In this document: in pieces, positions 34,976 to 43,871 of the stretch
Position numbering within the stretch: the stretch's first letter is position 1
Layout: each line of letters opens with the position of its first letter
Assembly: GCF_002234615.1 (NCBI RefSeq)
Contig: NZ_NMQW01000057.1
Coordinates: 1 to 64,000 of the forward strand
Direction of reading: 5' to 3'
From: Paenibacillus rigui
GTDB lineage: Bacteria > Bacillota > Bacilli > Paenibacillales > NBRC-103111
Length of the DNA stretch: 64,000 nt
The notes under the pieces: generated by a model
Told to the model about the DNA's origin: nothing
Databases searched by the model: none
The model's input: only the letters and a program-made list of their open reading frames with translations
Position numbers and translations under genes: made by a program

Positions 34976-35004
34976 TTACCAAAATTAACAATTGTTTTTA
35001 TAAT
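34976..35004 (+). promoter_or_regulatory. Promoter of the aldo/keto reductase
   Basis: TTACCA and TATAAT are 17 bases apart, and the palindrome AACAATTGTT lies within the spacer. The rest of the 300-bp gap (34749-35048) shows no gene. Confidence 0.6.
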
Positions 35005-35048
35005 AACTATTGTGCGATAAATCAAATCCACAAGGAGGCTTGCCACGC

Positions 35049-35990
35049 ATGAAATATAGAAGATTAGGAAACAGCGGATTGAAGGTCAGCGAAATCAGCC
35101 TTGGCAGCTGGTTAACTTACGGCGGTTATGTCGGAGAGGATCCTGCCGTTCAATCGATCGAGCAAGCTTATGACCTTGGTGTTAATTTCTTCGACACAGC
35201 GAACGTGTATGAGCGTGGCGAAGCGGAGAAAGTAATGGGCAAAGCTTTGTCCCGTTACCCGAGAGAATCGTATGTTCTGGCGACCAAAGTATTCAATACA
35301 ATGGGCGACGGGCCGAATGACAGAGGCTTGTCCCGCAAACACATTATGGAGCAGGCGGAAGCGAGCCTAAAGCGTCTGGGAACAGATTACATCGACATCT
35401 ACTATTGCCATCGCTACGATCCTGAAACGCCGCTGGAAGAAACCCTGCGTGCGCTCGACGATCTGGTTTCCCAAGGCAAAGTGCTGTATATCGGTGTCAG
35501 CGAGTGGACGCCCGCTCAAATTGTCGATGCTTACGCCATTGCGGACAAGCTGCTGCTGGATAAGATCATCGTCAACCAACCGATTTACAACATGTTCAAC
35601 CGTTACATTGAAAAAGAAATTATTCCGATCGGCGAATCCAAAGGCTTCGGACAAGTCGTGTTCTCTCCGCTTGCGCAGGGCTTGCTGACAGGCAAGTACA
35701 AGCTGGGCCAGCCGATTCCGGCTGACAGCCGCGCATCCAGCAAAAACTGGGACGAAAAGCGGCTGAACGAAGCTGCCTTAGTCAAGGTCGAGCAGCTCGG
35801 CAAAATTGCCGGCGAGCTTGGAATCAAGCTGTCTCAGCTGGCGATTGCCTGGATTCTGAGACAAAACAATGTGGCCAGCGCATTGGTTGGCGCAAGCCGT
35901 CCGGAGCAGGTCGTCGAGAACTGTGCAGCTAGCGGTATCGCCCTTTCCGAGGATGTGCTTCAATCGATCGAAGCGATTCTTCAAGCTTAG
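35049..35990 (+). CDS. Aldo/keto reductase, potassium-channel beta-subunit type
   Basis: A 313-residue NADPH-dependent aldo/keto reductase. The start KYRRLGNSGLKVSEISLG and FFDTANVYERGEAE (Asp and Tyr), LATKVF (Lys) and DIYYCHRYD (His) give the full catalytic tetrad. GASRPEQVVENCAA near the end binds NADPH. It is closest in pattern to the Kv-beta/YghZ-like group, which reduce aldehydes, ketones or methylglyoxal. AAGGAGG lies 10 bases before ATG 35049. It is a single-gene unit with promoter and terminator. Confidence 0.94.
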   Translation: MKYRRLGNSGLKVSEISLGSWLTYGGYVGEDPAVQSIEQAYDLGVNFFDTANVYERGEAEKVMGKALSRYPRESYVLATKVFNTMGDGPNDRGLSRKHIMEQAEASLKRLGTDYIDIYYCHRYDPETPLEETLRALDDLVSQGKVLYIGVSEWTPAQIVDAYAIADKLLLDKIIVNQPIYNMFNRYIEKEIIPIGESKGFGQVVFSPLAQGLLTGKYKLGQPIPADSRASSKNWDEKRLNEAALVKVEQLGKIAGELGIKLSQLAIAWILRQNNVASALVGASRPEQVVENCAASGIALSEDVLQSIEAILQA

Positions 35991-36056
35991 CGTTTAGCAT
36001 CAAGGAAGCGTTGTAACAAACCGAACAAATCCATACTCCCCTCCCACAAAAGAAAG

Positions 36057-36101
36057 GAACCAACCGGCGAGCCGCTTCGGCTGTCGGTTGGTTCTTTTTT
36101 T
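36057..36101 (+). terminator. Intrinsic terminator after the aldo/keto reductase
   Basis: GGAACCAACCG pairs with CGGTTGGTTC and an inner GAGCC/GGCT stem; seven T residues follow. Confidence 0.9.
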
Positions 36102-36152
36102 ACCCGCCGATACCAATGAGATCGGCGGAGTTTTATTGATTTCCCCTTGCGG

Positions 36153-37388
36153 TTATTTCACCGCCCAGTTCCCTTGGCGGAACACGGGCTCTACGGTGCC
36201 GTCCGGCAGCTCCCCGTCGATATTAAGCTCGGCCGAGCCGACCATGAAATCGACGTGCGTCAGGCTGACATTTGCCCCTGCGGCGAGCAGCTCTTCCTTC
36301 GTCATCTTCGTGCCGTTCTCCAAAGTGAACGGATAAGCGCTGCCTACAGCAAAATGGCAGGAGGCGTTCTCATCGATACCCGTGTTATAGAATACACGGT
36401 TCAGATTGGAGATGGGCGAGTGATGCGGAACCAGCGCGACTTCGCCCAAATATTTTGCCCCTTCGTCTGTATCCAGTAGGGCCTTCAGATACGCCTCACC
36501 GACTTCGGCCGAATAGCTGATGACCCGCCCCGCTTCGAAGGTCAAGGAAAATCCGTCTACCAACCGCCCGTTCAGGTTCAACGGCTTCGTGCTGGTGACC
36601 TTCCCATCCACCCCGGTCCGCTTCGGCATCGTGTATACCTCTTCCGTCGGCATATTCGCGACGAAATAGATGCCATCATCGTTGGTCGTTCCTCCGCCAT
36701 GCCACACATGCCCTTCCGGCAGCTCGACCGTCAGGTCCGTTCCCGGCGCTTGATAATGAAGCTTTTTGTATTTCTTGGCGTTCAGGATATCTTTGACTTT
36801 TTTGAGGCGGCCGATATGCTCCTGCCACGCTGCTACCGGATCGTCCTGATCCACCCGGTTCATACGGAAAAGGGTGTCCCACATCGCTTGAACCCGTTCC
36901 TCCTCCGGCAGGTCGGAGAACACTTTGGAAGCCCAAGCCCGGGTGGGTGCCTTCACCAGACACCAGCTGAATTTTTTATTCCGGACATAGCCCTGGAACT
37001 TGGCTCTGGCGACGGATGCCGCCTTCGTTGCGGTAGTCACGCGATTCGCATCGATCCCCTGATACAGCTCCGGGTCCGGCACCTTAATATTCAGCAGCGC
37101 TCCCCCGCCTTCCGCCAGCTGCTCCATCATCGGGGCGATCCATTCCGGATAATAGCTGAACGAGTCCTCCGGCGCATACAAGAACCGGTTCCTTGTCACC
37201 TGCTCATCGTCCCACTGCACCTGAACGTATTTGGCTCCGGCTTCATATGCCTTCTTCACCACCTGGCGGGTAAACTCTACGGCCTCCAACGGAGATTCGA
37301 CGAAAAGCACTTGTCCCGGTTGAAGGTTGACACCTACCCGAATGACCAGCTCGGCGTATTTTTCTATGTTTTTCTCGAATGAACTCAT
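36153..37388 (-). CDS. M29 family aminopeptidase (AmpS/PepS type)
   Basis: A 411-residue metallo-aminopeptidase, the full-length AmpS/PepS form. Metal-site segments are GTTNDDGIYFVANMPTEEV (Glu), GAKYLGEVALVPHHSPI (Glu), CHFAVGSAYPF (His) and THVDFMVGS (His, Asp). GGAGGC lies eight bases before ATG 37388. It is followed on the other side by tenA with a 30-bp gap in the same direction, so it may be the last gene of the thiamin salvage operon by read-through, though no functional link is known. Confidence 0.93.
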   Translation of the reverse strand: MSSFEKNIEKYAELVIRVGVNLQPGQVLFVESPLEAVEFTRQVVKKAYEAGAKYVQVQWDDEQVTRNRFLYAPEDSFSYYPEWIAPMMEQLAEGGGALLNIKVPDPELYQGIDANRVTTATKAASVARAKFQGYVRNKKFSWCLVKAPTRAWASKVFSDLPEEERVQAMWDTLFRMNRVDQDDPVAAWQEHIGRLKKVKDILNAKKYKKLHYQAPGTDLTVELPEGHVWHGGGTTNDDGIYFVANMPTEEVYTMPKRTGVDGKVTSTKPLNLNGRLVDGFSLTFEAGRVISYSAEVGEAYLKALLDTDEGAKYLGEVALVPHHSPISNLNRVFYNTGIDENASCHFAVGSAYPFTLENGTKMTKEELLAAGANVSLTHVDFMVGSAELNIDGELPDGTVEPVFRQGNWAVK

Positions 37389-37418
37389 TATTCTGCCTCC
37401 TCTATTCTTGTTGTCTTT

Positions 37419-38093
37419 CTAGTTGTTTGACGGCCACATGCTTTGATGATACGCCATATCCCAGAACATGTACTCAAATCGTGTCGTATTCAAGAAGATG
37501 TCCTCAAGCCGTGCCCACTCCTGCTCCGATACGCCTTCCGCCAGCTCATCCATCAGCTCCATGCACCAGCGGGCCAAGGCCCCGAACTCTTCCGAGCTGT
37601 ACATCCGAATCCACTCCCCGTATAATTCGTGGTCAGCGGCTCCGGGAATGAGATTCAATTCCTTCCCGATATCCCAATAGCTCCACATGCACGGCAGCAG
37701 GGCGGCTACCAAGTGCGACAAAGGTCCGTTCTGGGCGGCATGCAGCATATAATGTGTGTAAGCCAGCGTAATCGGTGACGGCTCAGCCTGCTCCAGCTCC
37801 GTTTCGGAGATGCCGAACTGCTCAGCATACTTCCTGTGCAAAGCCATCTCTTCATTCATTGTCGCATCCAGCAGGGCGGCGAACTTACCCATCGTCTTCA
37901 AATCTTGGGCCTTCACCGCTCCAAGAGCGAACAATTTGGCATAGTCGATTAAATATAAATAATCCTGGACCATATAAAACCGGAATTTTTCCACACCCAA
38001 TGTACCTTGACCCATTTCGATAATAAAAGGATGCTGATGATTTTGGCGCCAATCCGTCTTATATTTCTCATATACGTGGTCGGTAAACTTCAT
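37419..38093 (-). CDS. tenA: Thiaminase II / aminopyrimidine aminohydrolase TenA
   Basis: A 224-residue TenA. It hydrolyses aminomethylpyrimidine to HMP in the salvage of base-degraded thiamin and can also split thiamin. Family features include HPFIIEMGQGTLGVEKFRFY near the start, QDYLYLIDYAKLFALG, the catalytic Cys in LLPCMWSYWDIG, and YGEWIRMYSSEEF. The ATG overlaps the stop of ylmB by four bases (ATGA), which fixes the start and shows translational coupling. That pairing supports the salvage role. Confidence 0.96.
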   Translation of the reverse strand: MKFTDHVYEKYKTDWRQNHQHPFIIEMGQGTLGVEKFRFYMVQDYLYLIDYAKLFALGAVKAQDLKTMGKFAALLDATMNEEMALHRKYAEQFGISETELEQAEPSPITLAYTHYMLHAAQNGPLSHLVAALLPCMWSYWDIGKELNLIPGAADHELYGEWIRMYSSEEFGALARWCMELMDELAEGVSEQEWARLEDIFLNTTRFEYMFWDMAYHQSMWPSNN

Positions 38094-39364
38094 TTCCTTG
38101 TATGTCCCCAATCATAAATAAACTGGAGGATGACCTTCGTAAATTGAATCAGCTGTTCTACAGAAAGCCCCTCATTTACCGCGTGCGCATTGCTCAAATT
38201 CCCCGGTCCGTAGATCGCGGCTGGAATACCTGCATCGCCGAACCAGCCTCCGTCTGTTACCGTTGGCGACACATCCACGACCGCTTGCTCCTTGAAGATC
38301 TCTTCATGGGCGTGGATCAGGGCACGTGTGCCGGGATGGTCCGGGTCCACCTCCAACGACGGAAATATTTCACCCCGGTCTTCAATCATCGACGAGCCTC
38401 CCCATTCGAATTGGGGCGGGTTCTCTCGCAGCCACAGGTCGGCGCTGGCCACATAGCCGATGTGCTCCTCGATTTCTCTCGTTACCTGTTCGTATGTTTC
38501 ATTCGGATAAAAATGGACCGTGATCCACAAGCGGCATTCATCCGCTATAAAAGCCGCATGCCGGCCGCCTTCGATGACTGCCGGGTTAATCGTGTTCGTA
38601 CCGGGGGCGTAGCCCGGATAGCTTTTCATGACGGCCCAATGCCGCTCCAGCTCCTGCAGCCCCTGCTGCACCTTCATCATTTTCTCGATGGCACTGGCTC
38701 CGAGCAGCCCGCCTCCGGCGTGAATCATCCTTTTACGGGTCGCGTCGTGGAACGTTTGCCGGCTCTTCACTGTAATCCATCCGGTAATGACGCCGCCCTG
38801 TCCCTGGATATGCAGGTCGCTCGTATCCACCACGACGGCAAAATCCGCCGTAAATCCGCGCTTGCAGCATTCCAGAGTCCCCGCTTCACCGACCTCTTCG
38901 CCGATCACCGATTGAAAGGTGAGGTCCCCGGGCAGACGAATGCCTGCTTCGTGCAGCAGCTGGATGGCAAATAACGCGCCGGCCAGCCCACCCTTCATGT
39001 CCGACACGCCGCGCCCCACAATAACCCCGTCTCTGACGAAAGGGATAAAAGGATCCTGCTCCCAAGGCTCGTCATCGCTCACTTCCGCCACATCGATATG
39101 ACCGTTCAGGATGAGGCTCTTGTATTGGTCAGATGCGGCGCCTTTCCGTATGCCTACCACATTCGGATCCCCGGGGTATACGTCCCACATATGTACTTCA
39201 AAGTCTTTTTCCTGCAAAAAGGACGCGATGAATCGCTGCGCTTCCTCGGTATTTCTGGCCGGCGGCGCCGGTGTTTTGAATCGGACCAGTCGCTCCAGCA
39301 GCGCAACCAGCTCATCCTGACGCGCTTCTACCTGCGATAACAATCGTTGTAACGGCTCCTTCAC
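38090..39364 (-). CDS. ylmB: Formylaminopyrimidine deformylase, YlmB-like (M20 family)
   Basis: A 424-residue zinc amidohydrolase of the ArgE/DapE/M20 family. It has NGHIDV, GRGVSDMKGGLA (bridging Asp), SVIGEEVGEAGTLEC (catalytic Glu pair) and YGPGNLSNAHAVNE (His). Its length matches B. subtilis YlmB, and coupling to tenA by a four-base overlap points to deformylation of N-formyl aminomethylpyrimidine in thiamin salvage. GTG 39364 is chosen, with AGGGGAGA nine bases upstream; the ATG at 39385 has no ribosome site. Before the gene is a hairpin leader and a TTGAAT-17-TAAAAT promoter. A different M20 substrate remains possible. Confidence 0.85.
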   Translation of the reverse strand: MKEPLQRLLSQVEARQDELVALLERLVRFKTPAPPARNTEEAQRFIASFLQEKDFEVHMWDVYPGDPNVVGIRKGAASDQYKSLILNGHIDVAEVSDDEPWEQDPFIPFVRDGVIVGRGVSDMKGGLAGALFAIQLLHEAGIRLPGDLTFQSVIGEEVGEAGTLECCKRGFTADFAVVVDTSDLHIQGQGGVITGWITVKSRQTFHDATRKRMIHAGGGLLGASAIEKMMKVQQGLQELERHWAVMKSYPGYAPGTNTINPAVIEGGRHAAFIADECRLWITVHFYPNETYEQVTREIEEHIGYVASADLWLRENPPQFEWGGSSMIEDRGEIFPSLEVDPDHPGTRALIHAHEEIFKEQAVVDVSPTVTDGGWFGDAGIPAAIYGPGNLSNAHAVNEGLSVEQLIQFTKVILQFIYDWGHTRK

Positions 39365-39440
39365 AGACGACAGTCTCCCCTCCATGATATGCAGCACCGG
39401 AGAGCCACAGGCTTTTCCGTAAGCTGGCGCATTGGGCAAA

Positions 39441-39476
39441 TAAAAGCCATTTCTTCTTCGGGCAAAGAAATGGCTG
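39441..39476 (-). promoter_or_regulatory. 5' leader hairpin of the ylmB-tenA operon
   Basis: On the minus strand AGCCATTTCTT pairs with AAGAAATGGCT (11 bp, nine-base loop), followed by TTTATTT. By the promoter position it starts at the very 5' end of the transcript. It could stabilise the mRNA or act as an attenuator. No TPP riboswitch motif accompanies it. Confidence 0.6.
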
Positions 39477-39482
39477 TACAAA

Positions 39483-39511
39483 ATTTTATCATACGAAAGT
39501 AGTCAATTCAA
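39483..39511 (-). promoter_or_regulatory. Promoter of ylmB-tenA
   Basis: TTGAAT (39506-39511) and TAAAAT (39483-39488) are 17 bases apart on the minus strand, in the gap shared with the divergent transporter. Confidence 0.6.
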
Positions 39512-39633
39512 ACCAACCGTTCCCCTGAACGCCGTTCTGTGTTTTAATAGAACATGGGTGTGAACGTGAACAATATAGCGCTCAACCTGATCCATAGCCA
39601 AAAGAAACACTCAACCAGATTGGAGCTGCCCTT

Positions 39634-40563
39634 GTGGACAAATCAACCCGTTGGATTTACCTCATTCTTGCCTTTGTCGTCGCCTCCTGGGGACTAAATA
39701 TTGTGATGGTCAAATATTTGACCCAAACGGCACCGCCTTTTCTGGTTGCTGCGGTTCGCATGCCGCTTGCCGGACTGGCGCTGCTGCCCTTCGCTCTGCG
39801 TAAATATGGCTGGTATAAGCCGACAGGAAAGCAGTGGCTGCTGCTCACCTTGATCGGGATCACCTCGATCTTCTTTCACCAGCTGTTCCTCGCCTCCGGC
39901 GTTGTAACGACGACCGCTACGAATGCTTCACTTATTCTTGGCTTGAACCCGCTGACGACCGCTCTGCTTGCTGCTTTGTTCGTCGGGGAAAAAATGACCT
40001 GGCGCCTGTTTCTCGGCATCATGGCCGGCTTCTCCGGTGTCGTCATCGTCGTGCTGTCCGGCTCGTCGGATGCCGCCATTGAAATGTCCGGCTGGGGTGA
40101 CCTGATCATGCTCCTATCCATGCTGGCATACGTTGTTGGCGGGTTGCTGATTAAAGCCATTTCGGGTACCAGCATACCGACGCTTGTCATCACGGCTTAT
40201 TCGACTCTTATCGGGGGCGTTATGCTGAATATCGGCGCCTTTTTTCAATATGGTCCGTCGGCTTACAGCCAGATTCATTTTAACGCGCTCGGCTGGATCG
40301 TCATGCTGATGTCGGCCTGGATTGCCTCTTCCCTCGGCACCCTGGGTTGGAACCACGGCATTAAGCTGCTCGGGGCGAACAGGACCGCTATGTTTATTAA
40401 CGGCATGCCGTTTGCCAGCATGGTCGGAGCCGTCCTGTTCCTTCACGAGCACATTCGCTGGATTCATTTGCTGGCATTTGTCCTGACAACGGTCGGGATC
40501 GTGATCGGGACGAAACCGAAGCGGCCAGCGGCAGTACAGCAAGGCATCGTGGCATCGAAATAA
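39634..40563 (+). CDS. EamA/DMT family transporter
   Basis: A 309-residue membrane protein with ten hydrophobic helices in two EamA repeats (about 10-140 and 155-290). Typical features are LAFVVASWGLNIVMVKYL in the first helix and GVVIVVLSG at the repeat end. It would export or import a small metabolite; the substrate is unknown. The start is GTG 39634, with TGGAG about eight bases upstream. It is divergent from the thiamin salvage operon, which could hint at a pyrimidine or thiamin-linked substrate, but this is only context. Confidence 0.9.
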   Translation: MDKSTRWIYLILAFVVASWGLNIVMVKYLTQTAPPFLVAAVRMPLAGLALLPFALRKYGWYKPTGKQWLLLTLIGITSIFFHQLFLASGVVTTTATNASLILGLNPLTTALLAALFVGEKMTWRLFLGIMAGFSGVVIVVLSGSSDAAIEMSGWGDLIMLLSMLAYVVGGLLIKAISGTSIPTLVITAYSTLIGGVMLNIGAFFQYGPSAYSQIHFNALGWIVMLMSAWIASSLGTLGWNHGIKLLGANRTAMFINGMPFASMVGAVLFLHEHIRWIHLLAFVLTTVGIVIGTKPKRPAAVQQGIVASK

Positions 40564-40595
40564 CGAAGCTTTAAGGTATCCCGCTTCATATACAC

Positions 40596-40624
40596 AAAAG
40601 CAGCCCATGACCGGGCTGCTTTTG
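40596..40624. terminator. Intrinsic terminator after the DMT gene
   Basis: AAAGCAGCCC pairs with GGGCTGCTTT around ATGACC; T-rich on both sides. Confidence 0.85.
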
Positions 40625-40732
40625 ATATTTAACACTTCCTTCGATACTAGGTCCAAATGCGCATCAGCATAAGGTTCTGTGAAAATAAAGTTTGAACTGC
40701 CGTTGTCTGAACAAGTCTGCCAAACAAAGCAA

Positions 40733-41965
40733 CTAACATTCACTGGATTGCTTCTCCAGAAATGCTCGAATGGATGGATCCATGCACAATCCGGTAGCCC
40801 GGCTGTAGGCGGCACGGGCCTGCTCGAACCTCTTCATCCTCTTGAGCAAATGGGCGCTCAGCGCCCAATAAGGCTGATAGCTCTTCACCGATTCTGCCGG
40901 TATTTCATCCAACAGCGCCATCCCGATTTCGGCGCCGCGCGCTTCGGCAATGGCTGCCGCTCGGCCTACGATAGCGCCGATCGTTGGAGCGATGCCTACC
41001 AGCCCCTCGTATAGCAGCGCGATCCCTTCCCATTCCGTACGGCCAGTCCAGGCACGCTGCGCATGCACGGATTGAATCGCCGCTTCAAGCTGGAACCGAC
41101 CGATGCGGTTCCCTTGAGCGGCAGTGCGAAGGCAATGCTCCGCTTCCTCGATCATCCCGATCGACCAACGCGAATGATCCTGCTCGGATATGGGCACATA
41201 GCCGCCTGCCTCATCGCGCCGCGCCTGGCGGCGCGCTTCGCAATGCAGCATAAGAGCCAGCAAGCCCAGCGCTTCCGGTTCCCCCGGCATGAATCGCACG
41301 ATCAGCCTTCCCAGGAAAATCGCTTCTTCGGTCAGCCCCTTCCGGCGCGGATCGACGCCGGCAATATCGTCCCAGCCGCTTCCATAGGCTGCATAGACGG
41401 CTTCAAGCACCGCGTTAAGGCGCTCCGGCCATTCGTCCTTGCCGGGCAAGTCGAATGTAATGTCGTCGCTTTTTAGTTTCGCCTTCGCGCGGGTAAGACG
41501 CTGTCCCATCGTTGCAGGCTTAACAACGAAGGCAGAAGCAATGCGGGCTGCGTCAAGGCCAAGCACCGACTGGAGCATGAGCGGTGTGCGCACGGCTGGA
41601 TCAATATCGGGATGGGCGCAAATAAACAGCATCTTGAGCCGCTCATCCGGAAATGACGCTTCAAGTCCGGCCCATTGCTGCATATTTTTCGCCATTGCGA
41701 TCAAAGTCTGCTCCGCACCGGCATGCACGCGGGCATGCCGGGTACCGTCGATCAGCCGGCGCTGGGCAGCAGTGAGCAGCCAGGACTCGGGATGATCGGG
41801 CACTCCGGTCGCAGGCCATGATTCCAGCGCAGCCAGGAAAGCGTCCGCAAGCGCATCCTCCGCTGCAGCCGGGTCACGCCAGCACACAGCCAGAAACGCA
41901 ACCAGACGGCCGTAAGAATCACGGACCGTCTGTTCAATCATTTGGTGAGCATGCATGGCACTCAT
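40733..41965 (-). CDS. ECF sigma factor with long C-terminal domain (ECF42-like)
   Basis: A 410-residue RNA polymerase sigma factor of the ECF42 type. Region 2 (YGRLVAFLAVCWRDPAAAEDALADAF) and region 4 (around residues 125-165) are followed by an extra helical, TPR-like C-terminal domain of over 200 residues (ending LKRMKRFEQARAAYSRATGL) that is thought to control activity in this group. ECF42 genes are usually paired with DGPF/YciI-type genes, as here: its ATG overlaps that gene's stop by four bases. No anti-sigma factor is seen. The signal is unknown. Confidence 0.92.
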   Translation of the reverse strand: MSAMHAHQMIEQTVRDSYGRLVAFLAVCWRDPAAAEDALADAFLAALESWPATGVPDHPESWLLTAAQRRLIDGTRHARVHAGAEQTLIAMAKNMQQWAGLEASFPDERLKMLFICAHPDIDPAVRTPLMLQSVLGLDAARIASAFVVKPATMGQRLTRAKAKLKSDDITFDLPGKDEWPERLNAVLEAVYAAYGSGWDDIAGVDPRRKGLTEEAIFLGRLIVRFMPGEPEALGLLALMLHCEARRQARRDEAGGYVPISEQDHSRWSIGMIEEAEHCLRTAAQGNRIGRFQLEAAIQSVHAQRAWTGRTEWEGIALLYEGLVGIAPTIGAIVGRAAAIAEARGAEIGMALLDEIPAESVKSYQPYWALSAHLLKRMKRFEQARAAYSRATGLCMDPSIRAFLEKQSSEC

Positions 41966-42312
41966 TTCGAAATCGGATACAAGGTAGGGCGGACCTCAAC
42001 CGAGCTGCCGGGACAACGTGCCGCCCACTCCAATGCGGTGTCTAAATCTGGCACGTCGATGATGGCCAAGCCACCAATATGCTCCTTGGTTTCGGTGATC
42101 GGGCCATCCTGAACCAGCAATTCCCCGCCCTTCCGGCTGAGCGTGGTCCCCGTCTCCGGGGACTGGAGACCTGCGGTGCTTATCACAATGCCGGAATTAA
42201 TCATCGCTGTGACATAATGTTTCCAGCTTGCGACATATGCCTCCTTGTGAATCGGATCGATTCGTTTGGCGAAATCCTCCGTCGATTCGTACATTAGCAG
42301 TGTGTAATTCAT
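41962..42312 (-). CDS. YciI/DGPF family protein, partner of the sigma factor
   Basis: A 116-residue protein of the YCII-related (DGPF) family. Instead of the usual DGPF motif it reads DGPI in LVQDGPITETKEHIGG. MNYTLLMYES starts the fold. Such proteins lie beside ECF42 sigma factors and are probable targets or helpers; no reaction is proven. ATG 42312 has AGAGGAG upstream. The stop overlaps the sigma gene start, so the two form an operon with coupled translation. Confidence 0.88.
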   Translation of the reverse strand: MNYTLLMYESTEDFAKRIDPIHKEAYVASWKHYVTAMINSGIVISTAGLQSPETGTTLSRKGGELLVQDGPITETKEHIGGLAIIDVPDLDTALEWAARCPGSSVEVRPTLYPISK

Positions 42313-42637
42313 CGTTATTGCTCCTCTCAACATTCATAATGGGGTTGCTTCATGTCTTCACTATAAAGACGATTTGGCTCGATGCATTTCTACATCATGC
42401 GAAACTATTTTTTAAACGTCAGATGACGCAGCTCAAGACAATCTGTAAACCCATAATCAGTTGACCCTTAATCAGTTGACCCTCTATCGTTGTATACCGG
42501 AATGAACGAATCCCACATTGCGGGCGTCCCGCCGGATAAGATCCAGCCTCCCTTTTACAACGCAACGCGAATCCCAGGTACGTGTTGTCGCTCTGCACGG
42601 CGGTCGGTCGAATCCCCACCGTTGCTCGTTCTAATCC
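42313..42637. other. Gene-poor interval with a 15-bp tandem repeat
   Basis: This interval holds the promoter of the YciI-sigma operon and no convincing gene. TAATCAGTTGACCCT occurs twice in direct tandem (42454-42468 and 42469-42483). A minus-strand frame of 66 codons covers 42419-42619, but it has no ribosome site and no recognised domain; it may be a decayed gene end. Confidence 0.55.
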
Positions 42638-43180
42638 TCAGCCTCGTCCCATTTGGACCAGCTTGTTCATGGTCGCCCAGTTCCGGGTGGTGGCCGCCAG
42701 CTTCAGCTTCTTTTCCAGAAAGTTGTTGGAAAACTGCGACTTGCCGTAACTTTCCCTGCACAGGATGTACACCTCACGGCCGATGACGCGAAACGAATCC
42801 ACCTCCGTCTGAAGGGACTCCAACGCAGCAACGGCTTCCGCCTGAGGCAGGTCCGCCAATAAAGTCACATACAGCTTTCCCTCCCCCTTCTTCACTTCCT
42901 CTTCAAACGGATTACGCTCCAGCACGGCCTCGAGCTCATCGGCCGTTCTTACAATGACCGGCACGTCAAACCCGAACTCCTGACCGATTTGCTGCTGGAG
43001 CTTTGCACTGAGCGATTCCGTACTCTGCCCCTCCGCCTCGAACACGACATTGCCGCTTTGGATGTACGTGCGAACCCGTTGAAATGACAGCGCTTCGAAT
43101 AAGCGTTGGAGCCGGTCCATTTTGATCAATTTTTGCCCGCTCACATTAATACCGCGCAGTAAGGCTATGTAAACTGCCAT
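42638..43180 (-). CDS. DUF1697 family protein
   Basis: A 180-residue protein with the DUF1697 pattern: YIALLRGINVSGQKLIKM at the start, TYIQSGNVVFEA, and FSNNFLEKKLKLAATTRNW near the end. Function is unknown. GGGGGTAGC lies upstream of the ATG. It is a free-standing gene. Confidence 0.92.
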   Translation of the reverse strand: MAVYIALLRGINVSGQKLIKMDRLQRLFEALSFQRVRTYIQSGNVVFEAEGQSTESLSAKLQQQIGQEFGFDVPVIVRTADELEAVLERNPFEEEVKKGEGKLYVTLLADLPQAEAVAALESLQTEVDSFRVIGREVYILCRESYGKSQFSNNFLEKKLKLAATTRNWATMNKLVQMGRG

Positions 43181-43374
43181 ATAAATAAGCTACCCCCGTT
43201 TTAGGCTCGACTATGATTTCACCGCTCGCCCTGGATACACACCATTCCATCGTAACATAAGTGGAGATTGTTGGAAAATAGCTTTCCGAACAGGCTGTAC
43301 CTGTGGCTTGAGTCCGAATTGTATGTATAATAAAGAGTGCAGTTTCGATATTGAACCGAGAAGGGGGATTACAA

Positions 43375-43584
43375 TTGGAATTCATCGTAGATAAAATCGA
43401 GACGAAGGTCGAGTTTTTCGAAGCTTATGATCTGAAGACGCTCGAACGTAAAATCGAGGCCCAAATGGAGATGAACAAGGCCTTGCTTCTGGATATTCAC
43501 GCCGTCCAGCATCAGGTCACATTCGACCCCCATGCGAATAAAATGCTGTACACGGCCCTTGTCCATTATAAAATCAAAAAGTGA
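43375..43584 (+). CDS. DUF2536 family protein (YrzA-like)
   Basis: A 69-residue protein resembling B. subtilis YrzA: LEFIVDKIETKVEFFEA, then LERKIEAQMEMNKALLL and the closing MLYTALVHYKIKK. Function is unknown. The start is TTG 43375, with AGGGGGA six bases upstream; an upstream frame extension has no ribosome site. Another small gene follows after 24 bases on the same strand. Confidence 0.85.
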   Translation: MEFIVDKIETKVEFFEAYDLKTLERKIEAQMEMNKALLLDIHAVQHQVTFDPHANKMLYTALVHYKIKK

Positions 43585-43608
43585 ATACACGTCTGGAGGC
43601 AGTAACCC

Positions 43609-43782
43609 ATGAAAATTTATGTTGTCCTTGCTCTAAGAGAAGAAGAAATGGAGAACGTATTCGTCAGCGACGACGAGCCAAAAGTGCTCGCCCTGACCAC
43701 AGCGGACTTCGACGATTGTGATGCGCTGTTCCTGGAGGTATGGGAAGACGGAGCCAAGATCGACGATTACCGGTTAGTGTAG
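43609..43782 (+). CDS. Small acidic protein, 57 residues
   Basis: MKIYVVLALREEEMENVF begins a 57-residue, strongly acidic protein (VSDDEPKVLAL, ADFDDCDALFLEVWEDG). TGGAGG lies eight bases before the ATG. It follows the DUF2536 gene after 24 bases and so is its operon partner. It has no recognised family and no membrane segment. A strong terminator follows about 90 bases on. Confidence 0.75.
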   Translation: MKIYVVLALREEEMENVFVSDDEPKVLALTTADFDDCDALFLEVWEDGAKIDDYRLV

Positions 43783-43871
43783 TCAGGTTGAAGGGCGCTC
43801 CCCCTCTTGAGAGAGGGCAGCCGTTGATTCAATCCGGCCAAGAGTCATGGCTGTCTATCCGGCAAGCGCAC

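Noticed and set aside
39365..39640. TPP riboswitch before the thiamin salvage operon
   Set aside because: Expected from the genes, but no THI-box sequence (CTGAGA ... GAACCTGATCTGG-like) is present on either strand; only a hairpin is seen.
42419..42619. Minus-strand frame of 66 codons before DUF1697
   Set aside because: No start site and no clear domain; kept only as a possible decayed gene end.
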